A stretch of DNA of 64,000 nucleotides from Chlorogloeopsis sp. ULAP01. GTDB taxonomy: Bacteria; Cyanobacteriota; Cyanobacteriia; Cyanobacteriales; Nostocaceae. The translations under genes and the position numbers were made by a program. The stretch is from assembly GCF_030381805.1 (NCBI RefSeq), contig NZ_JAUDRH010000008.1:1-64000 (forward strand). Direction: 5' to 3'. This document shows positions 35,864 through 44,318 of this stretch, one piece after another. The notes beneath the pieces were generated by a model. It saw nothing but the letters and a program-made list of their open reading frames with translations. It did no database searches and was not told the DNA's origin. Position 1 is the first letter of the stretch, and each line of letters starts with the position of its first letter.

Positions 35864-35880
35864 AGCTAGAATTTCTAGCT
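35864..35880. promoter_or_regulatory. 17-bp perfect palindrome before the siderophore operon
   Basis: AGCTAGAA-T-TTCTAGCT, extendable to 23 bases with one mismatched pair. It lies 55 bases upstream of the first lipoprotein gene and 101 bases after the AraC stop. No T-run follows, so it looks more like a protein binding site than a terminator. Confidence 0.5.
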
Positions 35881-35935
35881 GTAGAGAAGTTGGATGAACT
35901 AGAGAAGGAATTTTATTAATTATCTAGGAAATGGC

Positions 35936-36946
35936 GTGAGATTAAGGTTATGGGGTTTAGAGCGCTGGCTGAAGTTATTTTTTTTAGTAGTCATTACCTG
36001 TGGATTAGTCTATGGATGTAATAATAAATTTTCTCAGCTTGCTGTAAGTTCTTCTTCATTTATTACTTCTGAATGTAAAACCATTAAATATGCAATGGGA
36101 GAAAGCTGTGTTCCCCTGAATCCACAGCGAGTTGTTGTATTAGATGATGTTGTTCTAGCCAATGCGATCGCGCTTGGTGTTGAACCAGTGGGAGCGGTTT
36201 TTGATTACACAGCCTCTGGAATTGAAATTCCCGTATTTTTGCAAGGAAAAATTGATATTGATAAATTCCCGTCGAAATTGCAATCTATTGGTACTCAAGA
36301 GCAACCGAGCATCGAAAAAATTATGTTAGCTAAACCTGACTTGATTTTGGGTTTTGACTACTCATCTAACTACGATACCCTATCACAGATTGCCCCAACA
36401 ATATTAATTCCATTTGATCAGGCGGGAAGTTGGGAAAAACACTTACTATTAATAGCTGAAGTATTAAATAAAGCTCAAGTAGCAAAAAAATTATTGGCAG
36501 ATTATAACCAGCGAATTCAAAAATTTAAGACAGCGATGGGAAGTAAGTTAGAAAACTTCCAAGTTTCCCTTGCTTATCTTTGGGGAGAAGGCTCCTCGTT
36601 GATTACTTCTGATCTGAAAAATTCTTTTTCTGGCTCAATTTTAGAGGATTTTGGGTTGAGTCGTCCACCAAAACAAGATATTGCGCCAGAACACGAATAT
36701 CAAATTGGAATTAGTGAAGAGATGATTAATTGGATAGATGGAGATGTACTTTTTCTATTTTCTAATGGTGATGATAACGCAAATAGAATCTTGAAAAAAC
36801 TTCAACAAAGTCCTTTATGGAAACAATTAAAGGTGGTGCAGCAAAACCATACATATATTGTCGATCATAATACCTGGAGGTCTCGCAATATTCTGGCTGC
36901 TAATAGAGTTATTGATGATTTATTTAAGTCTTTAATCCAACAATAA
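35936..36946 (+). CDS. ferric-siderophore-binding lipoprotein 1
   Basis: A 336-residue ABC-transporter substrate-binding protein of the FecB/FepB type. The GTG start is chosen because AGGAA precedes it by five bases. The lipobox LVYGC puts the lipid-bearing Cys at residue 28. PQRVVVLDD begins the helical-backbone fold, IEKIMLAKPDLILGFDYSS is the usual 'P-DLIL' segment, and AANRVIDDLF ends it. It would hold ferric siderophore in the periplasm. First gene of a run with gaps of 8, 36, 80 and 68 bases. No FecCD permease or ATPase is in the window. Confidence 0.92.
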   Translation: MRLRLWGLERWLKLFFLVVITCGLVYGCNNKFSQLAVSSSSFITSECKTIKYAMGESCVPLNPQRVVVLDDVVLANAIALGVEPVGAVFDYTASGIEIPVFLQGKIDIDKFPSKLQSIGTQEQPSIEKIMLAKPDLILGFDYSSNYDTLSQIAPTILIPFDQAGSWEKHLLLIAEVLNKAQVAKKLLADYNQRIQKFKTAMGSKLENFQVSLAYLWGEGSSLITSDLKNSFSGSILEDFGLSRPPKQDIAPEHEYQIGISEEMINWIDGDVLFLFSNGDDNANRILKKLQQSPLWKQLKVVQQNHTYIVDHNTWRSRNILAANRVIDDLFKSLIQQ

Positions 36947-36954
36947 ACAAAATT

Positions 36955-37464
36955 ATGAAAAACAGTAAGACTGTAATTTATCCACAGCAATGTCCAATAC
37001 CAATTCCTGATAATTATCCAGCTAAATTAGTAAATAATGTGAATGATTTACATCAAGCTGTATTTACTGGTTTATTTCAAAATCATTTTTTAGCAATTAT
37101 TAATCGTCTACATAGCTTAACTAAGGTATCTCAAAAAACACTTTGGGGGAATGCGGTTAATACTGCTTATGGAATATTCGAGGAATTAGATGGATACGCA
37201 AATCAATAAGCAATCCAGGTAGATTATACAGTTTTATTTGAGCGTTCCGATAGTTCGATTATTTTTGGTAAACCCAATTCTATCTACAACTTAATATATC
37301 GGGAAAAATTGCACGAACCAGACTTATCAGATGAAATAATCATCCGTAAAACATACTGTTTACTGACTTTGATACCTCCAGTACATATCAAGTGTAGTAA
37401 CTGCCCTCTATTTAAACCAGATGAACGCATTGCTCATATGAGATATGAGAAAGAGGTTAGCTGA
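36955..37464 (+). pseudogene. FhuF-like ferric reductase gene with an in-frame stop
   Basis: The frame opens with ATG 8 bases after the lipoprotein gene and runs 84 codons to a TAA (37207-37209). The same frame then stays open for 84 more codons to a TGA at 37462. The second part reads IYNLIYREKLHEP and ends in the [2Fe-2S]-type motif TYCLLTLIPPVHIKCSNCPL, as in FhuF siderophore-iron reductases, although the first of the usual paired cysteines is Tyr. Together this is one protein split by a nonsense codon. Only a truncated 84-residue product without the cluster site is expected unless the stop is read through. Confidence 0.75.
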
Positions 37465-37500
37465 GGATTAGAAAAAATAAACTCAAAATTTCAATTCAAA

Positions 37501-38478
37501 ATGTTTGGCTCAAATTACAAAATCAAACATATTATTTACTATTTGGTGGCTGCGATCGCAATTTCCCTTATCTCTGCTTGTCGTCAATCTTTCCCAAATT
37601 CAGCCCTCATCGCTAATTGTCGTATGATTCAACATGCAGTGGATAAAACTTGCGTTCCACACCATCCCCAACGGATTATTGTCCTTGATACCAATCCCCT
37701 AGATGGAGTTTTGGCGTTGGGTATAAAGCCAATAGCAGCTCCTGATTTTAGCGAACTTTCCCTACCAGAAGAGATGACTCAGGGAATTATTAGTATTGGT
37801 AATAATAGCCAACCCAATCTCGAAGAAATTGCTCGTTTGAATCCCGATTTAATTATTGGGCTGGAATATAGTAGTGGTATTTATAAACAATTAACCCAAA
37901 TTGCACCGACAATTCTGGCTCCAGGTAACGAAAAAGAATGGAAAGAAGATTTACGATTATATGCTCTGGCTTTAAATAAAACTCAGGAAGCAGAAGCAAT
38001 TTTGCAAGCATATAACGCAAGGATAAAAGAATTTCGGCAGCGAATGCACCATTGTCTCAAAACGAAAACAGTTTCTCTTGTCTCCACAATTCGTTATGGT
38101 GCGGGAAAGCCAGCCCATATTTACCTAAGTAATTCATTTATGGGTGCAATAATTGCAGAAGCAGGATTAAAGCGCCCTCCTGCACAGACAACATTAGCAC
38201 CAACAATAACTAATGATAACTGGGGGATCAATATTTCGATTGAACGACTCGATTTGATTGATGGAGATGTAATTTTTGCAGTTAATACTAAACCTGAAAC
38301 TAAGCAATTAGATTCAACTCTTTCACAACTTCAGCAACACCCATTATGGTCAAAATTAGATGCTGTCAAAAATAATCGAGTTTATACAGTCAACTATATG
38401 GTTTGGGTGGCTCAACGCAATGTTGGTGGAGCAAATCGCATTCTCGACGATTTGTTTAAGTATTTAGTTAACGAATAA
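37501..38478 (+). CDS. ferric-siderophore-binding lipoprotein 2
   Basis: A 325-residue paralogue of the protein at 35936. The lipobox is LISAC (Cys27). TCVPHHPQRIIVLDTNPLD, LNPDLIIGLEYSS and ANRILDDLFKYL match the first protein segment by segment. Two different binding proteins in one operon suggest two siderophore species or forms, or a duplication under way. It starts 36 bases after the broken FhuF-like gene. Confidence 0.92.
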   Translation: MFGSNYKIKHIIYYLVAAIAISLISACRQSFPNSALIANCRMIQHAVDKTCVPHHPQRIIVLDTNPLDGVLALGIKPIAAPDFSELSLPEEMTQGIISIGNNSQPNLEEIARLNPDLIIGLEYSSGIYKQLTQIAPTILAPGNEKEWKEDLRLYALALNKTQEAEAILQAYNARIKEFRQRMHHCLKTKTVSLVSTIRYGAGKPAHIYLSNSFMGAIIAEAGLKRPPAQTTLAPTITNDNWGINISIERLDLIDGDVIFAVNTKPETKQLDSTLSQLQQHPLWSKLDAVKNNRVYTVNYMVWVAQRNVGGANRILDDLFKYLVNE

Positions 38479-38558
38479 ATTCAAAATACATAATAATTAC
38501 ACCTTGAGATTTATACGGTTTCTGTTTTCTTTTCTACTCTATATATCAAAAACTAATT

Positions 38559-39914
38559 GTGATTTCACCCCAGAATCAGCGCTTACACAACTATACAATT
38601 ATCTGGATTGGTCAAGTTGCATCCCTAATTGGTTCACAGATTAGTCACTTTGCTTTGCTGATTTGGATTTGGCAACATACAGGAGAAGCAACTGCTATTT
38701 CTTTGCTTGCCTTTTTTCGAGAAGTACCCGTTTTAGGCGCCTCTATTTTTGCTGGTGTATTAGTCGATCGCGCAAATCGCAAATATTTAATGATGCTGGG
38801 AGATGCGATCGCAGGTTGTTCGACAATTTTAATTCTAACTCTACTACTAACTAATCATTTAGCGATTTGGCATCTTTTTTTAATAGGAGCAATTAGTGGA
38901 TTATTTAGTGATATTCAAGGATTGGCTTTTTTTGCTTCAACAGCATTAATGGTTCAAAAACAAGATTATGTGCGAGTTGGAGCAATGGGTTCGATTAAAG
39001 ATTTTGGTTCTGGTGTTTTTGCTCCTGCTTTAGCTGGAGTACTATATCCCATGATTGGTTTATCGGGTATTTTAATCTTCGATTTAATCACATTTATGAT
39101 TGCGATCGCTTCACTAATAATTGTTCCTGTTCCCCAACCGATACCCGAACAAAAAGAAAGCACAGAAAGCATAACAGCAATAATTTCTTTACACAAAATT
39201 TGGCAAGAATTGACTTTTGGATTCCGCTATTTGCTCCAACATCCCAGTCTATTAATATTGCAAGTTTTCACATTCAGTTATATTTTCTTTGACAATGCAG
39301 CATTACTAGAACCTGTAGTTTTAGCTCGAACGAATAGCGACACAAAAGTTCTAGGTTATGTTTCTTCGGCATTAACACTAGGTGGATTAATTGGTGCAAT
39401 TGGATTGGGTGTTTGGGGAGGGCCAAAACGACGAATTAGAGGTTTGTTATGGGGGAGAGCAATTATCTTTAGTTTGGAAATGTTGTTGGGATTGCTTCGT
39501 ACTCCTTGGATGTGGATGGTGGCTTTTTTCGCTGCGGGACTGTTCAAACCTACTGCTAACAGTTGCGAAGATGCAATTTGGATGTCAAAAGTACCACTGT
39601 CTTTCCAAGGAAGAGTATTTGCAGCTAGTTCCTTTATTACTGGAATCATTTCACCTCTGGGACTTTTGATTGCTGGGCCTTTATCAGATTTTGTCTTTGA
39701 ACCTGCCATGCAATCACCTAATTTTTTCACTCCCGTATTGAGTAATATCTTTGGTTCCGAACCTGGCAGTGGAATGGCATTACAATTTGCTCTATTTTCC
39801 TTCATTGTCGTGTTGATTTGCTTGGTTAGTTACGCTATCCCTCTCCTGCGAAATATCGAAGATATTTTGCCAGACCATGATGTTGAAAACGTGAAATTAC
39901 TTCATGGAGACTAA
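38559..39914 (+). CDS. MFS transporter, probable siderophore exporter
   Basis: A 451-residue protein with about twelve membrane helices. The early part IWIGQVASLIGSQISHFALL and AGVLVDRANRKYLMM (the loop 2-3 motif) place it in the EntS/multidrug branch of the major facilitator superfamily. The cluster context suggests siderophore export or uptake, but no siderophore synthesis genes are here. The apparent start is GTG at 38559 with no clear ribosome site, so it may be translated by coupling from the gene before it. Confidence 0.88.
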   Translation: MISPQNQRLHNYTIIWIGQVASLIGSQISHFALLIWIWQHTGEATAISLLAFFREVPVLGASIFAGVLVDRANRKYLMMLGDAIAGCSTILILTLLLTNHLAIWHLFLIGAISGLFSDIQGLAFFASTALMVQKQDYVRVGAMGSIKDFGSGVFAPALAGVLYPMIGLSGILIFDLITFMIAIASLIIVPVPQPIPEQKESTESITAIISLHKIWQELTFGFRYLLQHPSLLILQVFTFSYIFFDNAALLEPVVLARTNSDTKVLGYVSSALTLGGLIGAIGLGVWGGPKRRIRGLLWGRAIIFSLEMLLGLLRTPWMWMVAFFAAGLFKPTANSCEDAIWMSKVPLSFQGRVFAASSFITGIISPLGLLIAGPLSDFVFEPAMQSPNFFTPVLSNIFGSEPGSGMALQFALFSFIVVLICLVSYAIPLLRNIEDILPDHDVENVKLLHGD

Positions 39915-39982
39915 TTAATTCAAAGTTAATCTTTTACTCACCATCAAAATTATTTCAACTAACGCAAATAAAAAAGGAAATT

Positions 39983-42562
39983 ATGCAGTACAAACTCCAA
40001 TACTTGTGCTTGATTATGAGTGCATTTTCAGTCATTTTTACAACTTCTGTAAACGCTGAGATTACCCAAAATAACTCTGCATCAAAAATATTGAATAAGA
40101 GTGAATTTATCCAATTTGCAAAAACCATTGAAGAATGGCTTGTTCAATCATCAAATCCTTCTCAATCTCCCATTATCATTACAGGAATTCGTATTCAAGA
40201 ATCCCAAAATGGAATTGATATAATTCTCGACACTCAAAAAGGAGAAAAACTCCAAACAGTCAGCCGCAATGAAGGAAATAATGTAATTATCGATATTAAA
40301 AATGCTCAATTGCGTTTAGAAAAAAGTAATACATTTCGACAAGAAAAACCCCTGACTGGAATTACTGCTGTAGAAGTGAAAAATAGCGATGCAAATAGTA
40401 TTACATTAACTGTAGCTGGTGAGACAACCTTACCCAAAGTGGAATTATTTGATGATGATGAAGGTTTAATTTTTGAGGTAACATCTGCAACAACTGCAAC
40501 CCAACCACAACCAGAAAGTGAACCTCAACCCAGCGAAAGCCCCCAAGCAGAAAATGTAGAAGAGCAAGAACCAATTGAATTAGTTGTCACCGGCGAGCAA
40601 GACAGTTATCTTGTACCTGAAACATCAAGCGCAACGAGAACAGATACACCTTTACGGGATATTCCTCAATCTATTCAAATAGTACCAAAAGAGGTAATTC
40701 AAGAACAAAGAATTACTCGTATTTCTGATGCAGTGCGTAACGTTTCTAGTGTATCACCTCGGACAGAATTTAGCGGTTCTTATGATGTCTTTACTATCCG
40801 AGGTTTTACTGACTACAATCTTTTACGCAATGGTACAAAAACCCAAAACTTCTTCATTGATGGTAGTAATATTGAACAAGTAGAAGTTCTCAAGGGGCCA
40901 GCTTCAGTTTTATACGGACAATTTGAACCAGGTGGTATTGTTAATCTTGTCACGAAAAAACCCTTGATTAATCCCTATTATGCAGCAGAGTTTACAGCAG
41001 GTAGTTATGATTATTTCCGTCCAGCAATTGATATTTCCGGGCCACTTACACCAGATAAAAGCTTGTTATATCGTTTGAACGTTGCCTATGAAAGTGCAGG
41101 AAGTTTTCGCGATTTTATTGATAGTGAAGTATTTTCTATAACCCCGGCTCTTACATTTAATTTTGGTGATGCGACGACGGTAGGGGTGGAATATGAATAT
41201 GTGAATACCGACAGAGCATTTGACCGTGGTTTACGACCACAAGATTTTCTCTTCGATTTACCCATTAGTCGAAATTTGGGTGATAAAAATGATAGATTCA
41301 AATATGAAGGACATCGCTTAAATCTGTTACTAGACCACAACTTTAATCAGAATCTCCAATTAAAAAGTAATTTCACCTATCAATTACTATCCCCAGATGC
41401 AGAATATGTTAATCCTAGTGATGACTTTGAAGCAGATGGTCGTTCTTTACTACGAGATTATGTTATTAGTCCCGCTCGTCCCAGCAAAGACTTAACATTG
41501 CAAACCGATTTAATTAGTAAATTTAAAACAGGTTCTATCGAGCATCAGTTAGTTTTAGGTCTAGATTTGAGCAGAAATACGTTTAACTATGCTCAATCGC
41601 AAACAACTAATTTTCCATCTTTGGATATTTTTAATCCTGTTTATGGTTTTCCACGTCCGGATTTTTTTGAAAGTGTAGAAGAATATGAATCGCAAACAGA
41701 TACTATCGGGGTTTATTTGCAAGACCAAATCGCATTAATACCAAATTTTAAATTACTATTAGGTGGTAGATATGATTTTGTCAACTTCAAAAGTACCTTT
41801 ATTCCTGATATTGTCAATGACAGCCCATCAGAAACATCCAAGTTCTATGACGAGGCTTTTTCTCCAAGAGTTGGCATAGTTTACCAGCTAATCAAACCGA
41901 TTTCTTTGTATGCCAGTTATAGTACTTCTTTTGTACCTAATAATAATAATGCTACCGCCGACGGCGAACCCTTAGAGCCGACACGGGGTACACAATATGA
42001 AATCGGTGTCAAAGCAGAATTATTTGACGGTAAGCTTTCTACAACTTTGGCTGCTTACGATATTACCAAAACTAACGTAGCCACCGTAGACCCCAACGAC
42101 GATAATTTTTCAATTGCAGTTGGAGAAGTGAAAAGCCGAGGAATTGAACTGGATATAGTTGGAGAAATTACACCAGGTTGGAAAATAATTGCTTCTGGCT
42201 ATCTCAACGATGCATTTGTTAGTGAAGATAATAGCATTCCCACAGGTACAAGATTAGAAAATGCAGCCTATAATGGTGCAAGTTTGTGGACGACTTACGA
42301 ATTTCAAAAAGGAAGTTTACAAGGTTTAGCATTGAGTGCAGGATTATTTTATGTCGGCGATCGCATTGCCAACCAAAGCGATCCTTTCACCATTCCTTCC
42401 TATGTGAGAACTGATGCGGCAATTGCCTATCGACGCGATAATTGGCAAGCAGCAATCAACTTCAAAAACATCTTTAATACCAGATACTATGACACCAATG
42501 GCTATCTAATTTTTCCTCAAGCACCGTTTACAGTTCTGGGAACACTATCAGTTAGTTTTTGA
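39983..42562 (+). CDS. TonB-dependent siderophore receptor with AMIN domain
   Basis: An 859-residue outer-membrane receptor. It has a signal peptide, then an AMIN domain (about 60-160, ITGIRIQESQNGIDIILD). A low-complexity Glu/Pro/Ser linker follows, then the plug (about 210-330: DIPQSIQIVPKEVIQEQRI, VLKGPASVLYGQFEPGGIVN) and a 22-strand barrel to the C-terminus VLGTLSVSF with terminal Phe. The AMIN domain is typical of cyanobacterial FhuA/IutA-type receptors and may bind peptidoglycan. AAAGGAAA precedes the ATG. It closes the uptake operon. Confidence 0.95.
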   Translation: MQYKLQYLCLIMSAFSVIFTTSVNAEITQNNSASKILNKSEFIQFAKTIEEWLVQSSNPSQSPIIITGIRIQESQNGIDIILDTQKGEKLQTVSRNEGNNVIIDIKNAQLRLEKSNTFRQEKPLTGITAVEVKNSDANSITLTVAGETTLPKVELFDDDEGLIFEVTSATTATQPQPESEPQPSESPQAENVEEQEPIELVVTGEQDSYLVPETSSATRTDTPLRDIPQSIQIVPKEVIQEQRITRISDAVRNVSSVSPRTEFSGSYDVFTIRGFTDYNLLRNGTKTQNFFIDGSNIEQVEVLKGPASVLYGQFEPGGIVNLVTKKPLINPYYAAEFTAGSYDYFRPAIDISGPLTPDKSLLYRLNVAYESAGSFRDFIDSEVFSITPALTFNFGDATTVGVEYEYVNTDRAFDRGLRPQDFLFDLPISRNLGDKNDRFKYEGHRLNLLLDHNFNQNLQLKSNFTYQLLSPDAEYVNPSDDFEADGRSLLRDYVISPARPSKDLTLQTDLISKFKTGSIEHQLVLGLDLSRNTFNYAQSQTTNFPSLDIFNPVYGFPRPDFFESVEEYESQTDTIGVYLQDQIALIPNFKLLLGGRYDFVNFKSTFIPDIVNDSPSETSKFYDEAFSPRVGIVYQLIKPISLYASYSTSFVPNNNNATADGEPLEPTRGTQYEIGVKAELFDGKLSTTLAAYDITKTNVATVDPNDDNFSIAVGEVKSRGIELDIVGEITPGWKIIASGYLNDAFVSEDNSIPTGTRLENAAYNGASLWTTYEFQKGSLQGLALSAGLFYVGDRIANQSDPFTIPSYVRTDAAIAYRRDNWQAAINFKNIFNTRYYDTNGYLIFPQAPFTVLGTLSVSF

Positions 42563-42672
42563 TACTTTTCAACAGAACCAGGCAAAATCATTAGTTTATC
42601 CGTAAGGATTTAGGTAGCATCTAGTTAGCAGAGATAGCAATTGCCTCATTTTCTTTATGTGCTAGATTCGCA

Positions 42673-42728
42673 GCTAGCTGTGCAAGACATAATTACCTTT
42701 CGCTCTTGCACAGCTAGCAACGAACGGA
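42673..42728. repeat. long perfect inverted repeat
   Basis: Fifteen-base arms GCTAGCTGTGCAAGA (42673-42687) and TCTTGCACAGCTAGC (42714-42728) pair without mismatch around a 26-base loop. No T-run follows. It lies between the receptor stop and the small gene at 42754 and could be a factor-dependent terminator, an RNA stability element or a protein site. Confidence 0.75.
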
Positions 42729-42753
42729 TAGTAATGATTATTGATAAACGATT

Positions 42754-43008
42754 ATGAGTTCTGGCATCTACGCGATCGCGCATATTGGTAATTTAAAACT
42801 TTATGTTGGTGAATGTAACAAACTTAGCCAAAAATGGCCGCCTATACTTTCCCAACTCCATCACGGCACATATCCGCATTCGTTACTGCAACAGACATGG
42901 AACATACAAGGAGATCAGCGTTACTTCACTTTCCATACCAAGGAAGAAATTCTTGGTGATCCGGAAATTGTAGGTGTTGAAGAACTTTTAGCAGAAGTTG
43001 CCTCGTAA
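42754..43008 (+). CDS. stand-alone mini GIY-YIG-like protein
   Basis: An 84-residue protein. GIYAI (4-8) and LYVG (16-19) are spaced as in GIY-YIG nuclease domains, and the downstream LSQKWPPILSQLHHGTYPHS, LLQQTW and FTFHTKEE follow the usual order of helix, histidine and Q-x-x-W elements. The catalytic arginine position appears to be Gln/Lys, so cleavage may be lost and DNA or RNA binding kept. A terminator follows. I know no function for such small versions; it is placed just before isiA. Confidence 0.6.
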   Translation: MSSGIYAIAHIGNLKLYVGECNKLSQKWPPILSQLHHGTYPHSLLQQTWNIQGDQRYFTFHTKEEILGDPEIVGVEELLAEVAS

Positions 43009-43031
43009 AGTAACCTAAGATTCCAGCCACC

Positions 43032-43065
43032 AACCCCTTCTGTGCTTTGTCTAGAAGGGGTTTTT
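43032..43065 (+). terminator. rho-independent terminator
   Basis: Ten-base arms AACCCCTTCT and AGAAGGGGTT (43032-43041, 43053-43062) are followed by TTT. It ends the transcript of the small GIY-YIG-like gene and isolates isiA. Confidence 0.9.
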
Positions 43066-43138
43066 CATTTTCTCTCAATAAATTAATGAGATTATATTTC
43101 AATTATTTAGTTTTTAGTGTAAGCTCTTTTCTAGAGTT

Positions 43139-43157
43139 GTTGAATATTATTCTCAAC
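43139..43157. promoter_or_regulatory. candidate Fur box before isiA
   Basis: GTTGAATATTATTCTCAAC is an imperfect palindrome (seven of nine pairs) 19 bases before the isiA start. It matches about half of the classical Fur consensus. isiAB operons are known to be Fur-repressed in cyanobacteria, which favours the call, but the match is weak. Confidence 0.4.
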
Positions 43158-43176
43158 TATTTGAGGCAGGTGTATA

Positions 43177-44235
43177 ATGACAATCTCTACAAGTCCTCTG
43201 TCGGTAGAACAAGACCTTGCCGACTCGCCTTGGTGGGCTGGCAATGCCAGGCTTACTAACTTATCGGGTAAATTACTAGGCGCTCACGTTGCTCATGCTG
43301 GCTTGATCGTTTTTTGGGCAGGAGCTATGACTTTATTTGAGCTAGCCCATTTTAATCCAGCCGCACCCATGTACGAGCAAGGCTTAATCTTACTACCTCA
43401 CCTAGCTGCTGAAGGTTGGGGTGTAGGTGCTTCTGGTGCAGTTGTCGATACTTATCCTTATTTCGTCATCGGAGCTTTGCATCTGATTTCCTCAGCCTTT
43501 CTAGGCTTTGGAGGCATTTTTCACTCCCTACGCGCTCCAGAAACCCTAGAAGGCAGATTTCCTTTCTTTGGCTACGACTGGAAAGATACGGGCAAAATGA
43601 CCACAATTCTTGGTATTCACCTATTTTTACTGGGTTGTGGTGCATTCTTGCTAGTCGCCAAAGCAATGTACTTCGGTGGTTTATACGATCCAAATGTTGA
43701 AGATGTGCGGATAATTACAAATCCGACACTAAACCCAGCTGTCATCTTTGGCTATTTATTTGGCGGGATTGGTAAATTCTGGATTGCTGGCGTTGACAAC
43801 CTTGAAGATGTGGTTGGTGGTCACATTTGGGTGGGGGCAATGTTGATTTTCGGTGGATTTTTCCACATTTTGACTAAGCCTTTTGCTTGGACGCATCCAC
43901 TATTTGTTTGGTCAGGAGAAGCTTACCTCTCCTATAGTCTGGGTGCTTTGGCACTAATGGGCTTTATCGCCACTCTTTTCGTCTCAGTCAACACCACTGT
44001 TTATCCCGAAGTTTTTTATGGCCCGGCGCTGGTGGTGAGACAGAATATCGTGCCGTACTTTTCATCACCCGATCCTGACCTTGTAACTTCCCGAACTTGG
44101 TTAGCTAATGCCCACTTTTGGTTAGCTTTCTTCTTTCTCCAAGGTCATATTTGGCACGCCTTACGGGCGCGTGGGTTCGATTTTCGCAAAGGTAGGGTGA
44201 GTCAAGAGGCAGTAATTCCCCAACCTATTAGCTGA
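43177..44235 (+). CDS. isiA: IsiA/CP43'-family chlorophyll-binding protein
   Basis: A 352-residue six-helix antenna protein. WWAGNARLTNLSGKLLGAHV, FWAGAMTLFELAHF, MYEQGLILLPHLA, TYPYFVIGALHLI and LEDVVGGHIWVG are hallmark segments with histidines that ligate chlorophyll. Unlike CP43 it lacks the large lumenal loop. Under iron shortage IsiA surrounds photosystem I and also quenches excess energy. It differs in detail from classical IsiA and is closer to its neighbour, so it may belong to a Pcb/CBP subgroup. GAGG stands before the ATG. Confidence 0.9.
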   Translation: MTISTSPLSVEQDLADSPWWAGNARLTNLSGKLLGAHVAHAGLIVFWAGAMTLFELAHFNPAAPMYEQGLILLPHLAAEGWGVGASGAVVDTYPYFVIGALHLISSAFLGFGGIFHSLRAPETLEGRFPFFGYDWKDTGKMTTILGIHLFLLGCGAFLLVAKAMYFGGLYDPNVEDVRIITNPTLNPAVIFGYLFGGIGKFWIAGVDNLEDVVGGHIWVGAMLIFGGFFHILTKPFAWTHPLFVWSGEAYLSYSLGALALMGFIATLFVSVNTTVYPEVFYGPALVVRQNIVPYFSSPDPDLVTSRTWLANAHFWLAFFFLQGHIWHALRARGFDFRKGRVSQEAVIPQPIS

Positions 44236-44318
44236 AATACTTTTAATGCTAATGATTTGCAAACTCCTTCAAGTACAACCCCAAAAAAACTGCAAACTAT
44301 TCTCAAGGAGTACCAAAA

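Noticed and set aside
35931..35933. ATG just before the first siderophore lipoprotein gene as its start
   Set aside because: It is in a different frame; the GTG at 35936 fits the frame and the AGGAA spacing.
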